From: Vibrio gazogenes
GTDB taxonomy: Bacteria; Pseudomonadota; Gammaproteobacteria; Enterobacterales; Vibrionaceae
Direction: 5' to 3'
NCBI RefSeq assembly: GCF_023920225.1
Contig: NZ_CP092588.1
Location: 806,001-870,000, forward strand
DNA: 64,000 nucleotides
Shown here: piece after piece, positions 45,065 to 53,370 of the stretch
Layout of the letters: each line of letters starts with the position of its first letter
Position numbering within the stretch: the first letter of the stretch is position 1
Notes under the pieces: generated by a model
The model's input: the letters and a program-made list of their open reading frames with translations, nothing else
What the model was told of the DNA's origin: nothing
Database searches by the model: none
Made by a program: the position numbers and the translations under genes

Positions 45065-45165
45065 ACAAGCCAGTACAATTGACGCATTTAAGCGCAGCCG
45101 TTGTTGTTTGAAAATTTTTATACGTTTTAGTTTAGGTGTTCTGCGCAATTGACTGGAGCGTTAGT
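45065..45165. other. attC-type site 3 (right part; left end displaced by IS110)
   Basis: ACAAGCCAGTACAATTGACGCA on the left and TGCGCAATTGACTGGAGCGTTAG on the right are inverted copies. The missing TA of TAACAAG lies across the IS at 43878-43884. Confidence 0.75.
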
Positions 45166-45190
45166 TTTCAATACGCATGGAGGATAATTA

Positions 45191-45643
45191 ATGAGTACAG
45201 GAAATCAAATTGTAGAAAAGCGTTATAATGATCTACTTTCTTGGTATGAAGAGCATAAGAAACTCAGCCGTTGTTGTTATTACTTACTGCAAGTGACCGT
45301 GATTTTATTTAGTGTACTTACTCCTGTAGTAATGTTGGTTGATGAACTAAGCTCCATCTCTTGGCTTGCAGGCTTACTTCCTGCTATCGCCGCAATAGCT
45401 GCATCGATCCAAACTTTATTCAAATTTAACGAAACATGGATTTCTAGAGCAGAAGCCAGTGAGCGGTTAAAGTCTGAGTTTGTTTACTATCAGTCTCGTA
45501 TTGGTCCTCTTTACTCATCTGATTTAGCTGAAGAGAAAGTAACAGCAAACTTTCTTGATCGAATTGAACAAATCAATAGATATGAACGAACTCTTTGGGT
45601 GTCGATTCAAGAAAAAGATCAAGCAAGTGAACTTAAAAACTAA
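45191..45643 (+). CDS. SLATT-like (DUF4231) two-helix membrane protein, cassette-borne
   Basis: 150 residues. A basic/aromatic N-terminus (YNDLLSWYEEHKKLSRCCYY), two adjacent membrane helices (LLQVTVILFSVLTPVVML and WLAGLLPAIAAIAASIQTLF), then WISRAEASERLKSEFVYYQS and a helical end. This matches the SLATT pattern 'rYy..., 2TM, W...R..aE.LK.E...y'. SLATT proteins are predicted pore-forming effectors in nucleotide-second-messenger defence systems; no cyclase or SLOG partner is adjacent here. The stop codon TAA opens the next attC. GGAGG lies close upstream of the ATG. Confidence 0.7.
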   Translation: MSTGNQIVEKRYNDLLSWYEEHKKLSRCCYYLLQVTVILFSVLTPVVMLVDELSSISWLAGLLPAIAAIAASIQTLFKFNETWISRAEASERLKSEFVYYQSRIGPLYSSDLAEEKVTANFLDRIEQINRYERTLWVSIQEKDQASELKN

Positions 45644-45735
45644 CAAGTTAATAAACAAGGACAAAATACGGCTGGCTATCTCGCTGCGCTCGTATTTTAG
45701 CCAACCAAATTTTGCCTGTTATTAAGGCGTTATGC
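45641..45735. other. attC-type recombination site 4
   Basis: TAACAAGTTAATAAACAAGG at the left and CCTGTTATTAAGGCGTTATGC at the right are inverted. The inner hairpin (GGCTGGC ... GCCAACC) is followed by AAATTTTG. The GGCGTTATGC ending is the canonical Vibrio form. Confidence 0.85.
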
Positions 45736-45764
45736 TTATCTGTAGACGATGAACGGAGTTTGTT

Positions 45765-46301
45765 ATGGCAAGACCGAAGACTAAAGAAGAGTTAATTCAT
45801 CAAGCTGATGAGAGTTTTACAAAGCTATTTCGGTATATCGATTCAATGCCTGAAAGTGTGTTAAATACTGAATTTGATTTTTCCAGTGACAAGGGCAAAA
45901 AGGAATTACATTGGGCTCGCGACCGAAACCTGCGAGATGTATTGATACATCTGTACGAATGGCATCAGTTGTTACTGAAGTGGGTTAATTCAAACATGGC
46001 GGGACAGAAGGTAAGTTTTCTACCTGAACCATACAATTGGAAAACATACGGCCAAATGAACATTGAATTTTGGCAAAAGCACCAAGAAACAGAGTTATCG
46101 GCAGCAAAGCAATTGGTTCAGGAAAGTCATAAAGCGTCACTCGAGTTAGCTAAAAGTTTTACTAATGAGGCACTTTTCACTAAACAGTATTTCGATTGGA
46201 CGGGCACAACAACGCTAGGAAGTTACTGTGTATCTGCGATGCCAAGCCACTATGATTGGGCGTTAAAAAAGCTCCGGGCTCACGCAAAAATGCATTCGTA
46301 A
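45765..46301 (+). CDS. ClbS/DfsB family four-helix-bundle protein, cassette-borne
   Basis: 178 residues matching the ClbS/DfsB (DUF1706) family: MARPKTKEELIHQADESFTKL opening, ARDRNLRDVLIHLYEWHQLLLKW, and the conserved WTGTTTLGSYCVSAMPSHYDWA near the C-terminus. ClbS protects colibactin producers by opening the toxin's cyclopropane warhead; relatives in integrons and elsewhere have unproven roles, plausibly resistance to a genotoxin or electrophile. The gene is flanked by attC 4 and a half site. Start ATG at 45765. Confidence 0.85.
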   Translation: MARPKTKEELIHQADESFTKLFRYIDSMPESVLNTEFDFSSDKGKKELHWARDRNLRDVLIHLYEWHQLLLKWVNSNMAGQKVSFLPEPYNWKTYGQMNIEFWQKHQETELSAAKQLVQESHKASLELAKSFTNEALFTKQYFDWTGTTTLGSYCVSAMPSHYDWALKKLRAHAKMHS

Positions 46302-46312
46302 AAAGTACGCAC

Positions 46313-46330
46313 TAACAAGCGATCAAGGTA
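46313..46330. other. attC left half-site at cluster edge
   Basis: TAACAAGCGATCAAGG directly follows the last cassette ORF, but I find no matching right arm or GCGTTA ending downstream. Probably a truncated attC marking the cassette/chromosome junction. Confidence 0.5.
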
Positions 46331-46430
46331 TCAACATACTTTTACTAATCCTTAGGGAAGAGTTCTAGAGTAGAAGAGCTATCACGGTCATGCCCAATTG
46401 TGAGTTACGATACCAGCCGGCCGATTGTAT

Positions 46431-46573
46431 GATCTAGTCAGGGCGCGAGCATACTTCGTTCAATTCTTGTTCAAATGGTGAACGAGCTTAAGATGAAAAT
46501 TTTTCAGTTCAACAAATATACGACGTGTTCATTATCCGATCGAATAAGTTAGTATGCTCTCACCCTGATGATC
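46431..46573. repeat. Long imperfect inverted repeat upstream of sbcD
   Basis: GATCTAGTCAGGGCGCGAGC plus ATACT on the left pairs with AGTATGCTCTCACCCTGATG plus ATC on the right (about 20 of 24 bases pair), with 95 bases between. No ORF inside. It may be a MITE-like remnant or a regulatory structure. The rest of the 46302-46738 gap shows nothing else I can support. Confidence 0.55.
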
Positions 46574-46738
46574 TCGTGGTGACTAACCAGCGGATATGTA
46601 AGATCGAGCATGAGTTACTACCACTTACCATGATAAACCGACACCATTCCCTTTGCAGCCAAGCTCGGATAAGCTAGTCTTTGATCTTCCGGACTTTATC
46701 AATGCCGCTCTGGCCCACGAATCAAGAAATCAACACCC

Positions 46739-47872
46739 ATGAAATTTATCCATACTTCAGACTGGCACCTCGGCCGCCAGTTTCACAGCGTTTCACTGAT
46801 TGCCGATCAAAAAGCCGTGTTGGCGCAATTGGTTGCTTTTATTGAGGAAAACCCGGTCGATGCGGTGATTGTTGCCGGTGATATCTATGATCGTTCCGTA
46901 CCGCCAACGGTTGCCATCGAACTGTTGAATCAAGTCATCCATCAGATTTGCGGCACGCTGAATACACCCATGATTCTCATCCCGGGGAATCATGACGGTG
47001 CGGAGCGGCTCGGCTTCGGGGCTGAGCAGATGAAAAATGCCGGATTACACATTATCAGTGACTTTAAACAGATGCTGGAACCGGTCATCCTGCGGAGTCA
47101 ATCTGCCGGTGAAGTCGCCTTCTATGGCATTCCTTACAGTGATCCTGAGACGGTTCGTGCAGCCTTTCAAACCTCAGTTACGACGCACGATGACGCCCAT
47201 CAATTGCTGACCCGCAAAGTGCACGAGCACACCTCCCCCACCCAGAAACAGGTGCTCATCAGTCACTGTTTTGTCGATGGGGCGATTGAATCCGAGTCAG
47301 AAAGGCCGCTCTCTATCGGGGGCTCAGATCGGGTCAGTCATGAACACTTTATCGATTTCGATTATGTCGCCCTCGGCCATCTGCATCAGCCCCAGCAAAA
47401 AGGTGCGCCGTACATTCGCTACTCCGGCTCTTTAATGAAGTACAGCTTCAGTGAGCAGCATCAAAAGAAAGGATTCACACGGGTTGAATTCAATCAGGAC
47501 GGTTTTGTGTCTGCCGAACATATCGAACTGACCGCGCCGCATGAAATGCGCATCCTCGAAGGTGAACTGAACACCATCCTCGAACAGGGCAAGACCGATC
47601 CGAAACATCTTGATTATCTGCTGGTCCGGTTGATGGATAAACACGCCATCCTCAATCCGATGGAAAAACTCCGCGCCGTCTATCCCAATGTGCTGCATTT
47701 AGAAAAACCGGGCATGTTAATTGGCGTGGAACAGGAGATGGCATCAGCCAGACTGTCACGCAGCGAGATTGACATGTTCCGTGATTTCTTTGTTGAAGTG
47801 CAAGACTGCAACTTATCGGCAGAACAAGATCGTGCTATCAGCGACATTATCAACCAACTCACCCGGCAGTAA
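46739..47872 (+). CDS. sbcD: Exonuclease subunit SbcD (Mre11 homologue)
   Basis: 377 residues, a calcineurin-like phosphoesterase. Metal-binding motifs run in order: HTSDWHLGR, VAGDIYDRSVPP, LIPGNHDG, ISHCFVDG and LGHLHQPQ. With SbcC it forms an ATP-dependent nuclease that opens hairpin and protein-blocked DNA ends. It lies 9 bases upstream of sbcC, in one operon. Start ATG at 46739 gives the usual MKFIHTSDWHLG opening. Confidence 0.96.
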   Translation: MKFIHTSDWHLGRQFHSVSLIADQKAVLAQLVAFIEENPVDAVIVAGDIYDRSVPPTVAIELLNQVIHQICGTLNTPMILIPGNHDGAERLGFGAEQMKNAGLHIISDFKQMLEPVILRSQSAGEVAFYGIPYSDPETVRAAFQTSVTTHDDAHQLLTRKVHEHTSPTQKQVLISHCFVDGAIESESERPLSIGGSDRVSHEHFIDFDYVALGHLHQPQQKGAPYIRYSGSLMKYSFSEQHQKKGFTRVEFNQDGFVSAEHIELTAPHEMRILEGELNTILEQGKTDPKHLDYLLVRLMDKHAILNPMEKLRAVYPNVLHLEKPGMLIGVEQEMASARLSRSEIDMFRDFFVEVQDCNLSAEQDRAISDIINQLTRQ

Positions 47873-47881
47873 GAGACTCGC

Positions 47882-50800
47882 ATGACACCATTAAAACTGA
47901 CAATGCAGGCCTTTGGCCCTTTTGCGCATACAGAACAGATTGATTTTACGCGGCTGGGGCGTCATCCGCTGTTTCTGATTAATGGCCCGACCGGTTCAGG
48001 AAAGACTTCGATTCTGGATGCGATCTGCTTTGCGCTGTATGGCGAAACCACCGGCAATGAACGTCAGGGCAACCAAATGCGCAGTGATCTCGCGAGTATA
48101 GACACCCCGACTGAAATCACCCTGACTTTTGCCCTGCATGATAAAGTCTATCGGGTCACCCGCAGCCCGGAACAACAAGTGCCCAAAAGCCGTGGTGAAG
48201 GAACCACCGTTCGCAAACACAGCGCAGCGCTGTACGACATCACGAACGAAGAAAAACTCATCACTGCCAAAACCGCACAGGTCAAAACCGATGTGACGGC
48301 TTTGATCGGCCTCAACGACACCCAGTTTCGTCAGGTCATGGTGCTGCCACAAGGTCAGTTCCGCGAGCTATTACTGGCCAGCTCTAAAGATCGGGAAGCC
48401 ATTTTCGGCCAACTGTTTCAAACCGATATCTACAAAAAAATCGAGTTTGCACTCAAAGATAAGGCCAGCGATATCACTCAAGCTAAAAACGAATTCGATA
48501 ACCAGATTCGCGGCGCATTACAAGTTGCAGGCGTCACCTCAGAGCAGGCACTGGACGAACAACAGGCTGAGCTTGCCCGACAACTCGAAGCGGCGCGTCA
48601 TCAAGAGCAGAACACCCTATCGGCACTCAATCAGGCTAAATCCGAGATTCACAAGGCCCAAACGCTCAATCAGGATTTTGACCGATTCAGTCAGGCGCAA
48701 TCCGCCCTGAACACGCATCTTGAACAAAGTGCGCACATGGCAGCCAAGCAACAACAACTTGATACCGCGCGCAATGCAGCCAAAATCCAGCTACCTTATG
48801 TCAATCGAATCAATGCAGCCAAGCAGACTGACGAGTTTCAGCAGAAAATCATCACTCAGGAGAAGGCTCGCACCACCGCGCAGACGGAACAACAGAATAA
48901 ACAGGCCGCACTCGATGTCGCGACGGAACAAGCCAAGCAGATCCCTGAACTGAGCAAGGCGGTCTATCAGTTAGAAAGCCTCAAAACCAAATTGACTGAA
49001 AAGCAGGCGCTCGAAGCAAAAATCGCGGAACATATCAACCAAAAACAAAAGCTTGAGACCACTCAGACCCAATATCTTGCCCATAAAGAAAAATTGGTTC
49101 GCGAAGCCGAGCAAGCCCGCCAAGCATTGGAGAAAGCGCAAACTGAAGTGGCTGAAAAACCAGTGATTGAAGCTGATATTGCCCGAATGCAGCGTTTAGC
49201 CACGGATCTCAATCAACTGGAAACCCTCAGAAAACAGCATCAGCAAGCACTCGAACAGACACCGCAAAAGGCGGCAGCGGTCGAACAAGCACAGCAAGAT
49301 TTTACTGCGGCGCAGCAACAAGCCGATCGGCTAGAAATGCAATGGCACAGTGCGCAAGCAGCCATTCTTGCTCAGAAACTTCAGCCCGGAGAAGCGTGTC
49401 CGGTCTGCGGCAGTTGTGATCACCCGTCCCCCGCACTGTTGACCGAGACTGAAGTGACCAAAGCGCACATCCAGCAAGCCCGCGCAGAACAGCAACAGGC
49501 ATGGCAACACTATCATCAACGCTCAGCACAGCTTGACCAACACCAGACACTCATTAGCCAAACCGAGCAACGCCTGAATGAGTTCACCACACAACTCGGT
49601 GAACAAGCCTCGATTCAACCGGCACAGCTCCAGCAAGATTTACAGGCCAAACATGACCGTCTGCAATATCTATCCACCCTCAATCTAGAACAAATGGCGC
49701 AAGCCGTCACAACGCTCAACCAACGCTGCGAAGCCGGAGAACACAAACTGACCGAACTCCAGCAACAAATGGTTGTCAACGATTCACGGTTGAGTACCAG
49801 TCAGGAGCAATTGCGTCAGCTCAGTGAATCAATTGACCCTAAACATGACAGCGTCACTAAGGTCAATCAGGAAATTGCGGCAACCCAGCAGCAAATCGAC
49901 ACGCTCAATCAAACATTCACGACCGCACAGACTGAACTGCAACAAGCAACACTGACCTATGCGAACCTTAACAGCCAGATCACAACCAATCAGGAGTTAC
50001 TGCAACAGGCCAAAACACGCCTGACCACAGCAGAAGCTGAATGGCACCAAGCGTTGGCTGCAAGTCATTTTAACGATGAGCAACACTACCTCGACAGTCA
50101 ACGCACCGAGCAGGAGATTCAGCGCTGGCAACAAGAGCTGGATGAATTCAAACAGACACAAACCCGCTTGGAACAGACGCTGGCTGACTTAACGACAACT
50201 TTAAAAGATGCCCAAAGACCGGACTTAACAGCACTGGACGCAGCCCTGACGCAGACCCAACAAACCTATGCCGACGCTCGCCAACAGCTTGACGCCATCT
50301 ATTCAACCTTCGAACGGTTGGAGAAAGTGCGTCAGGATATTACTCAGTTACATGCGAAAAATGCCAAACTGGAACAAGAATATCAGGTCTACGGCACCCT
50401 CTATGATGTTGCCAGCGGCAGAACGGGGAGCCGGGTCAGTCTGCACCGCTTTGTGCTGGGGGTATTACTCGATGACGTCCTGATCCAAGCCTCTCAGCGG
50501 TTGAGTTTAATGAGCAAAGGTCGCTATACGCTGGTGCGGAAAACGGAAGGGTTCAAAGGCATTGCCGGCCGGGGGCTAGATTTAGTGGTGGAAGATGGTT
50601 ACACCGGTAAAAACCGCGATGTGGCGACACTGTCCGGCGGGGAGTCGTTTATGGCTGCGCTGGCGCTCGCTTTGGGCTTGTCTGATGTCGTGCAATCCTA
50701 CAGTGGCGGTATCCGACTGGAAACACTATTCATTGATGAGGGTTTCGGTAGCTTAGATCCGGAGTCGCTCGATCTGGCGATCCAGACATTGGTAGACCTC

Positions 50801-50920
50801 CAACAAACCGGGCGAATGATCGGCATCATCTCCCATGTCGCGGATCTGAAAGAGCAAATGGCGCTACGGATTGACGTCGAACCTTCACTGACCGGATCAA
50901 CCGTCAAAGTGCATCATTAA
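47882..50920 (+). CDS. sbcC: Exonuclease subunit SbcC (Rad50 homologue)
   Basis: 1012 residues. N-terminal ATPase half with Walker A NGPTGSGKTSILDAICFALYG, a long glutamine-rich coiled coil interrupted by the zinc hook CPVCG near residue 505, and a C-terminal half with ABC signature LSGGESFMAALALALG, Walker B LFIDEGFGSLD and a switch His in IISHVADLKEQ. It tethers and processes DNA ends with SbcD. The last about 130 bases of the gene, plus about 36 beyond, are repeated 2.2 kb downstream (53015-53180). Confidence 0.96.
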   Translation: MTPLKLTMQAFGPFAHTEQIDFTRLGRHPLFLINGPTGSGKTSILDAICFALYGETTGNERQGNQMRSDLASIDTPTEITLTFALHDKVYRVTRSPEQQVPKSRGEGTTVRKHSAALYDITNEEKLITAKTAQVKTDVTALIGLNDTQFRQVMVLPQGQFRELLLASSKDREAIFGQLFQTDIYKKIEFALKDKASDITQAKNEFDNQIRGALQVAGVTSEQALDEQQAELARQLEAARHQEQNTLSALNQAKSEIHKAQTLNQDFDRFSQAQSALNTHLEQSAHMAAKQQQLDTARNAAKIQLPYVNRINAAKQTDEFQQKIITQEKARTTAQTEQQNKQAALDVATEQAKQIPELSKAVYQLESLKTKLTEKQALEAKIAEHINQKQKLETTQTQYLAHKEKLVREAEQARQALEKAQTEVAEKPVIEADIARMQRLATDLNQLETLRKQHQQALEQTPQKAAAVEQAQQDFTAAQQQADRLEMQWHSAQAAILAQKLQPGEACPVCGSCDHPSPALLTETEVTKAHIQQARAEQQQAWQHYHQRSAQLDQHQTLISQTEQRLNEFTTQLGEQASIQPAQLQQDLQAKHDRLQYLSTLNLEQMAQAVTTLNQRCEAGEHKLTELQQQMVVNDSRLSTSQEQLRQLSESIDPKHDSVTKVNQEIAATQQQIDTLNQTFTTAQTELQQATLTYANLNSQITTNQELLQQAKTRLTTAEAEWHQALAASHFNDEQHYLDSQRTEQEIQRWQQELDEFKQTQTRLEQTLADLTTTLKDAQRPDLTALDAALTQTQQTYADARQQLDAIYSTFERLEKVRQDITQLHAKNAKLEQEYQVYGTLYDVASGRTGSRVSLHRFVLGVLLDDVLIQASQRLSLMSKGRYTLVRKTEGFKGIAGRGLDLVVEDGYTGKNRDVATLSGGESFMAALALALGLSDVVQSYSGGIRLETLFIDEGFGSLDPESLDLAIQTLVDLQQTGRMIGIISHVADLKEQMALRIDVEPSLTGSTVKVHH

Positions 50921-50955
50921 GCGCTGAGGTGAAAACCAGCCGAGTCATGATTGCA
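50790..50955 (+). repeat. Direct repeat, proximal copy (sbcC 3' end)
   Basis: Covers the last 43 codons of sbcC and about 35 bases after the stop. The distal copy at 53015-53180 is over 90% identical. Together they bracket the toxin module. Confidence 0.9.
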
Positions 50956-50959
50956 TATT

Positions 50960-50991
50960 GCCCTAATGGTACATTTGAGTGTCATTAGGGC
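50960..50991 (+). terminator. Terminator after sbcC
   Basis: Stem GCCCTAATG / CATTAGGGC with a 14-base loop. It lies between the proximal repeat and the convergent immunity gene. T run weak. Confidence 0.6.
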
Positions 50992-51097
50992 TCACTGATA
51001 CACCTTCATGCTTGCATACGCAGGTAAATACACGCCCTAACGGTTCTTTATTTTTCGGTCGGAAGAAAACAATTCGTCCCGTTTTACCGCCAAAAAA

Positions 51098-51517
51098 TCA
51101 CCAACAGAAATTCAAAAACAGAAAGTCGGTCTCTTTATAGCGAAGCAGTTTTGCATGATCGTCAAGATAGATATCCAATCGACACACATTGTGTAAATCA
51201 GGTTGCCCTTGTTCGGCGATCATATCCAGCGCATCAATCACTGAACGCTGATTTTTGTAAGACCAACTGACTGAGGCCAAAATATCCGGTGAGAAAAAAG
51301 TCGCTAGCCATGGCCGTTTAATAACAAACATCACCGACCCTTGTGAAACCTCTTTTATTTCTGATGTATCGTCATACTGATATAACCAAACCTGTATCGG
51401 CTTGTCTGGGTTGTTGTAATGAATGTACATCCGTTTTGGGAAGAAAAAAGCAACGATAAAACCGATGCATATCAATAAAAGAATCATTCGAATTATTTTG
51501 ACTGGACTAGCTTTCAT
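51098..51517 (-). CDS. Putative immunity protein of the toxin-44 module
   Basis: 139 residues. One N-terminal membrane helix (MILLLICIGFIVAFFFP) anchors a mostly beta/alpha soluble part of about 110 residues. No family recognised. It overlaps the toxin stop by 11 bases and is the last gene of the three-gene unit, the usual place for an immunity gene. Anchoring on the membrane would suit protection against a toxin that acts on or crosses the envelope. Function inferred from position. Confidence 0.6.
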   Translation of the reverse strand: MKASPVKIIRMILLLICIGFIVAFFFPKRMYIHYNNPDKPIQVWLYQYDDTSEIKEVSQGSVMFVIKRPWLATFFSPDILASVSWSYKNQRSVIDALDMIAEQGQPDLHNVCRLDIYLDDHAKLLRYKETDFLFLNFCW

Positions 51518-52310
51518 TTTCTAATTCTTTTCTGTGGGGGTGAAAACATAAATGAATGTCACGAGCTGCGTCAGAAAAACTCGCTTGCTCCAACCGTTTC
51601 ATTAATTCCGATGAGGTCAATGTTGCTAACGAATCGCCGTAATCCTGATATAGTTTGAAGCCGACCTTCACAGCAATCACATCATCCGGGGCATCGCCCG
51701 AGGTGGTCATATTATCGAGAAACTGTGCTCCGCCTGCACCTCGTAACAAAAGCTCTTGGCTAAAACCGCAAGCCAAACCAACATAGCCATAATGCACATT
51801 GGACCAAATATCATAAAAATAATCATGTTTTTTATATTTATGCCAATAACTTTTAGAATCAGTCGGTGGTTTATCATTAGGTTTTTTATTTTGCCGATAT
51901 GCTCGTACTTTCGCTAATGTCCATAATTTACGATGTACCGCAACAGCTTTTAAACTTGGGTTATCACGAATTAATGGCTTATGATCCCACGAATGCCCTT
52001 TATATACTTTTTCAAGCCACAATGCGCTTGCCGTAATCAAGTCAGGCCGCGGCATAGATGCAAACAGTTGTTTATACCACGGTAATTGCTGCCATTCCTT
52101 CAGCCGCTCATACTTATAATCCAACAAATATCGAATCGTTTCACAAGTCTGACTCTGAATATTTGTTTTCATTTCACCAATAATATATTCAGCGACCAGT
52201 AAGGCACCATCTGAATGTTGACACGATAACGAAATAGACACTGGATCAAGCGTAGAGGCGGGGGTCGAGACAACCTCTTTTTTCAGTACCCAGCCCGATG
52301 TATCTGACAT
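51507..52310 (-). CDS. Polymorphic toxin type 44 domain effector
   Basis: 267 residues, no signal peptide. The C-terminal half carries the toxin-44 (Ntox44) core: HDYFYDIWSNVHYGYVGLACGF then LLRGAGGAQFLD. Ntox44 is predicted to be an RNase-type toxin of polymorphic secretion systems. The N-terminal half (CQHSDGALLVAEYIIGEMK ...) is helical and of unknown type. Its start overlaps the PAAR gene stop (TAATG), so toxin and PAAR tip are made together, pointing to delivery by a type VI secretion system encoded elsewhere. Confidence 0.75.
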   Translation of the reverse strand: MSDTSGWVLKKEVVSTPASTLDPVSISLSCQHSDGALLVAEYIIGEMKTNIQSQTCETIRYLLDYKYERLKEWQQLPWYKQLFASMPRPDLITASALWLEKVYKGHSWDHKPLIRDNPSLKAVAVHRKLWTLAKVRAYRQNKKPNDKPPTDSKSYWHKYKKHDYFYDIWSNVHYGYVGLACGFSQELLLRGAGGAQFLDNMTTSGDAPDDVIAVKVGFKLYQDYGDSLATLTSSELMKRLEQASFSDAARDIHLCFHPHRKELENES

Positions 52311-52807
52311 TATATTTCCTTAATAAATATTTGGACTTTTTTCGGCTGAGTACCTGTATCTGTGACGGGTAACTGTCCACTGTGATCGGTTTTTCCCTGA
52401 GCAATTATTTCTCCATCAACAACAATACGATATTCCACATCCCGAAGCGGTTGCCCTGTTTCATCTTTAATAATAAAGGCACGATCATGCAGTTTTTTCA
52501 TCAGTTGTGGTTGTGGGACCTCATCACCAATATTAACCGTACCCCCTCCCATTGTTACCCCACCACAATTCACCGAACCGCCTGTGATCGCTGCCGGTTT
52601 GTTGTTAATCATCACAGTAGAAGAACCCGATGATATTTTTCGTGCATGTGGTGGATGCTTTGGTTTGGAATGAGGTACGAGTGGGTCCCCGACCCGAGCA
52701 GCGGGAATACCATCAATGAAAACGTCGGGAGAGCCGGAAGTGACAGGTGTTGGTGGAAATCCATCATGAGCAGTTCCGGTGTCTCCGACACGAACAGCTT
52801 TAGCCAT
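52310..52807 (-). CDS. PAAR-domain protein (T6SS spike tip) with C-terminal extension
   Basis: 165 residues. The PAAR repeat region covers about 1-90 (AKAVRVGDTGTAHDGFPPTP, GIPAARVGDPLVPH, AAITGGSVNCGGVTM). A beta-rich extension follows (FIIKDETGQPLRDVEYRIV, QGKTDHSGQLPV) that resembles adaptor or cargo-binding domains on spike proteins. It caps VgrG and should carry the adjacent toxin. ATG 52807 preferred; a TTG at 52825 is in frame; neither has a strong ribosome site. No vgrG or hcp gene is in the window. Confidence 0.88.
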   Translation of the reverse strand: MAKAVRVGDTGTAHDGFPPTPVTSGSPDVFIDGIPAARVGDPLVPHSKPKHPPHARKISSGSSTVMINNKPAAITGGSVNCGGVTMGGGTVNIGDEVPQPQLMKKLHDRAFIIKDETGQPLRDVEYRIVVDGEIIAQGKTDHSGQLPVTDTGTQPKKVQIFIKEI

Positions 52808-53014
52808 AACTTTTATTGGATCCAATAACGATGAATGATATTTTCAAATATCACATTGAACACAACTCAACAACTTAAGTATGCAACTAGTTTATTTTTT
52901 GAGAGATGGTGTCAGAAACTTTTATCACTTCTTCATTCACTTAATGATTAAGCCACTATCCGATTCAATCTGAACAGATCAAAGCCAAGACTGATCGTGT
53001 CGTATCATTGCTAC
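52808..53014. promoter_or_regulatory. Upstream region of the PAAR-toxin unit
   Basis: About 200 AT-rich bases without a gene, between the PAAR start and the distal sbcC repeat. It should contain the promoter of the module. Confidence 0.45.
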
Positions 53015-53180
53015 TGGTAGACCTCCAACAAACCGGGCGGATGATCGGCATCATCTCCCACGTCGCGGATCTGAAAGAGCAAATGGCGCTACGGATTGAC
53101 GTCGAACCTTCACTGACCGGATCAACCGTCAAAGTGCGTCGTTAAGCGCGGAGGTGAACACCAGCCGAGTCATCATTACA
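53015..53180 (+). pseudogene. Displaced duplicate of the sbcC 3' end
   Basis: Encodes a headless copy of the SbcC tail (RMIGIISHVADLKEQ ... STVKVRR, stop) plus the same downstream bases. Compared with the real gene, two changes are synonymous (CGA/CGG, CAT/CAC) and the last two codons differ (His-His vs Arg-Arg). It has no upstream sbcC body. It marks the right end of the inserted toxin module. Confidence 0.9.
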
Positions 53181-53370
53181 AATCAGTACAATCGACGTAT
53201 CATCATGATTTGTACTCAATTGCATCACAATTAATAAACTGGTTAAAAGGAACATAGATAAAGGTTCCAATATCTAACCGTTTCAAATAAGCTTTCAAAC
53301 AGTAGTTACGATATATTCATTCCTGTTTTCAGAGATTGAAAACAGTCCGATTTAAGCAAGGAGGCGATTG

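Larger units (their letters stand above)
43885..45069 (-). mobile_element. IS110-family insertion sequence inside attC site 3
   Basis: About 1185 bases carrying one transposase gene. The junctions are defined by the shared string ACAAG at 43880-43884 and 45065-45069. Joining the two flanks rebuilds an intact attC left arm (TAACAAGCCAGTACAATTGACGC). Only about 18 bases lie beyond the transposase stop, but about 205 lie before its start, which fits the IS110 group rather than IS1111. No terminal inverted repeats, as usual for the family. Confidence 0.85.

Noticed and set aside
51098..52807. Integrase-driven genomic island
   Set aside because: No integrase or recombinase gene lies between the direct repeats, and the repeats cover ordinary sbcC coding sequence, so recombination with a foreign sbcC tail is simpler.
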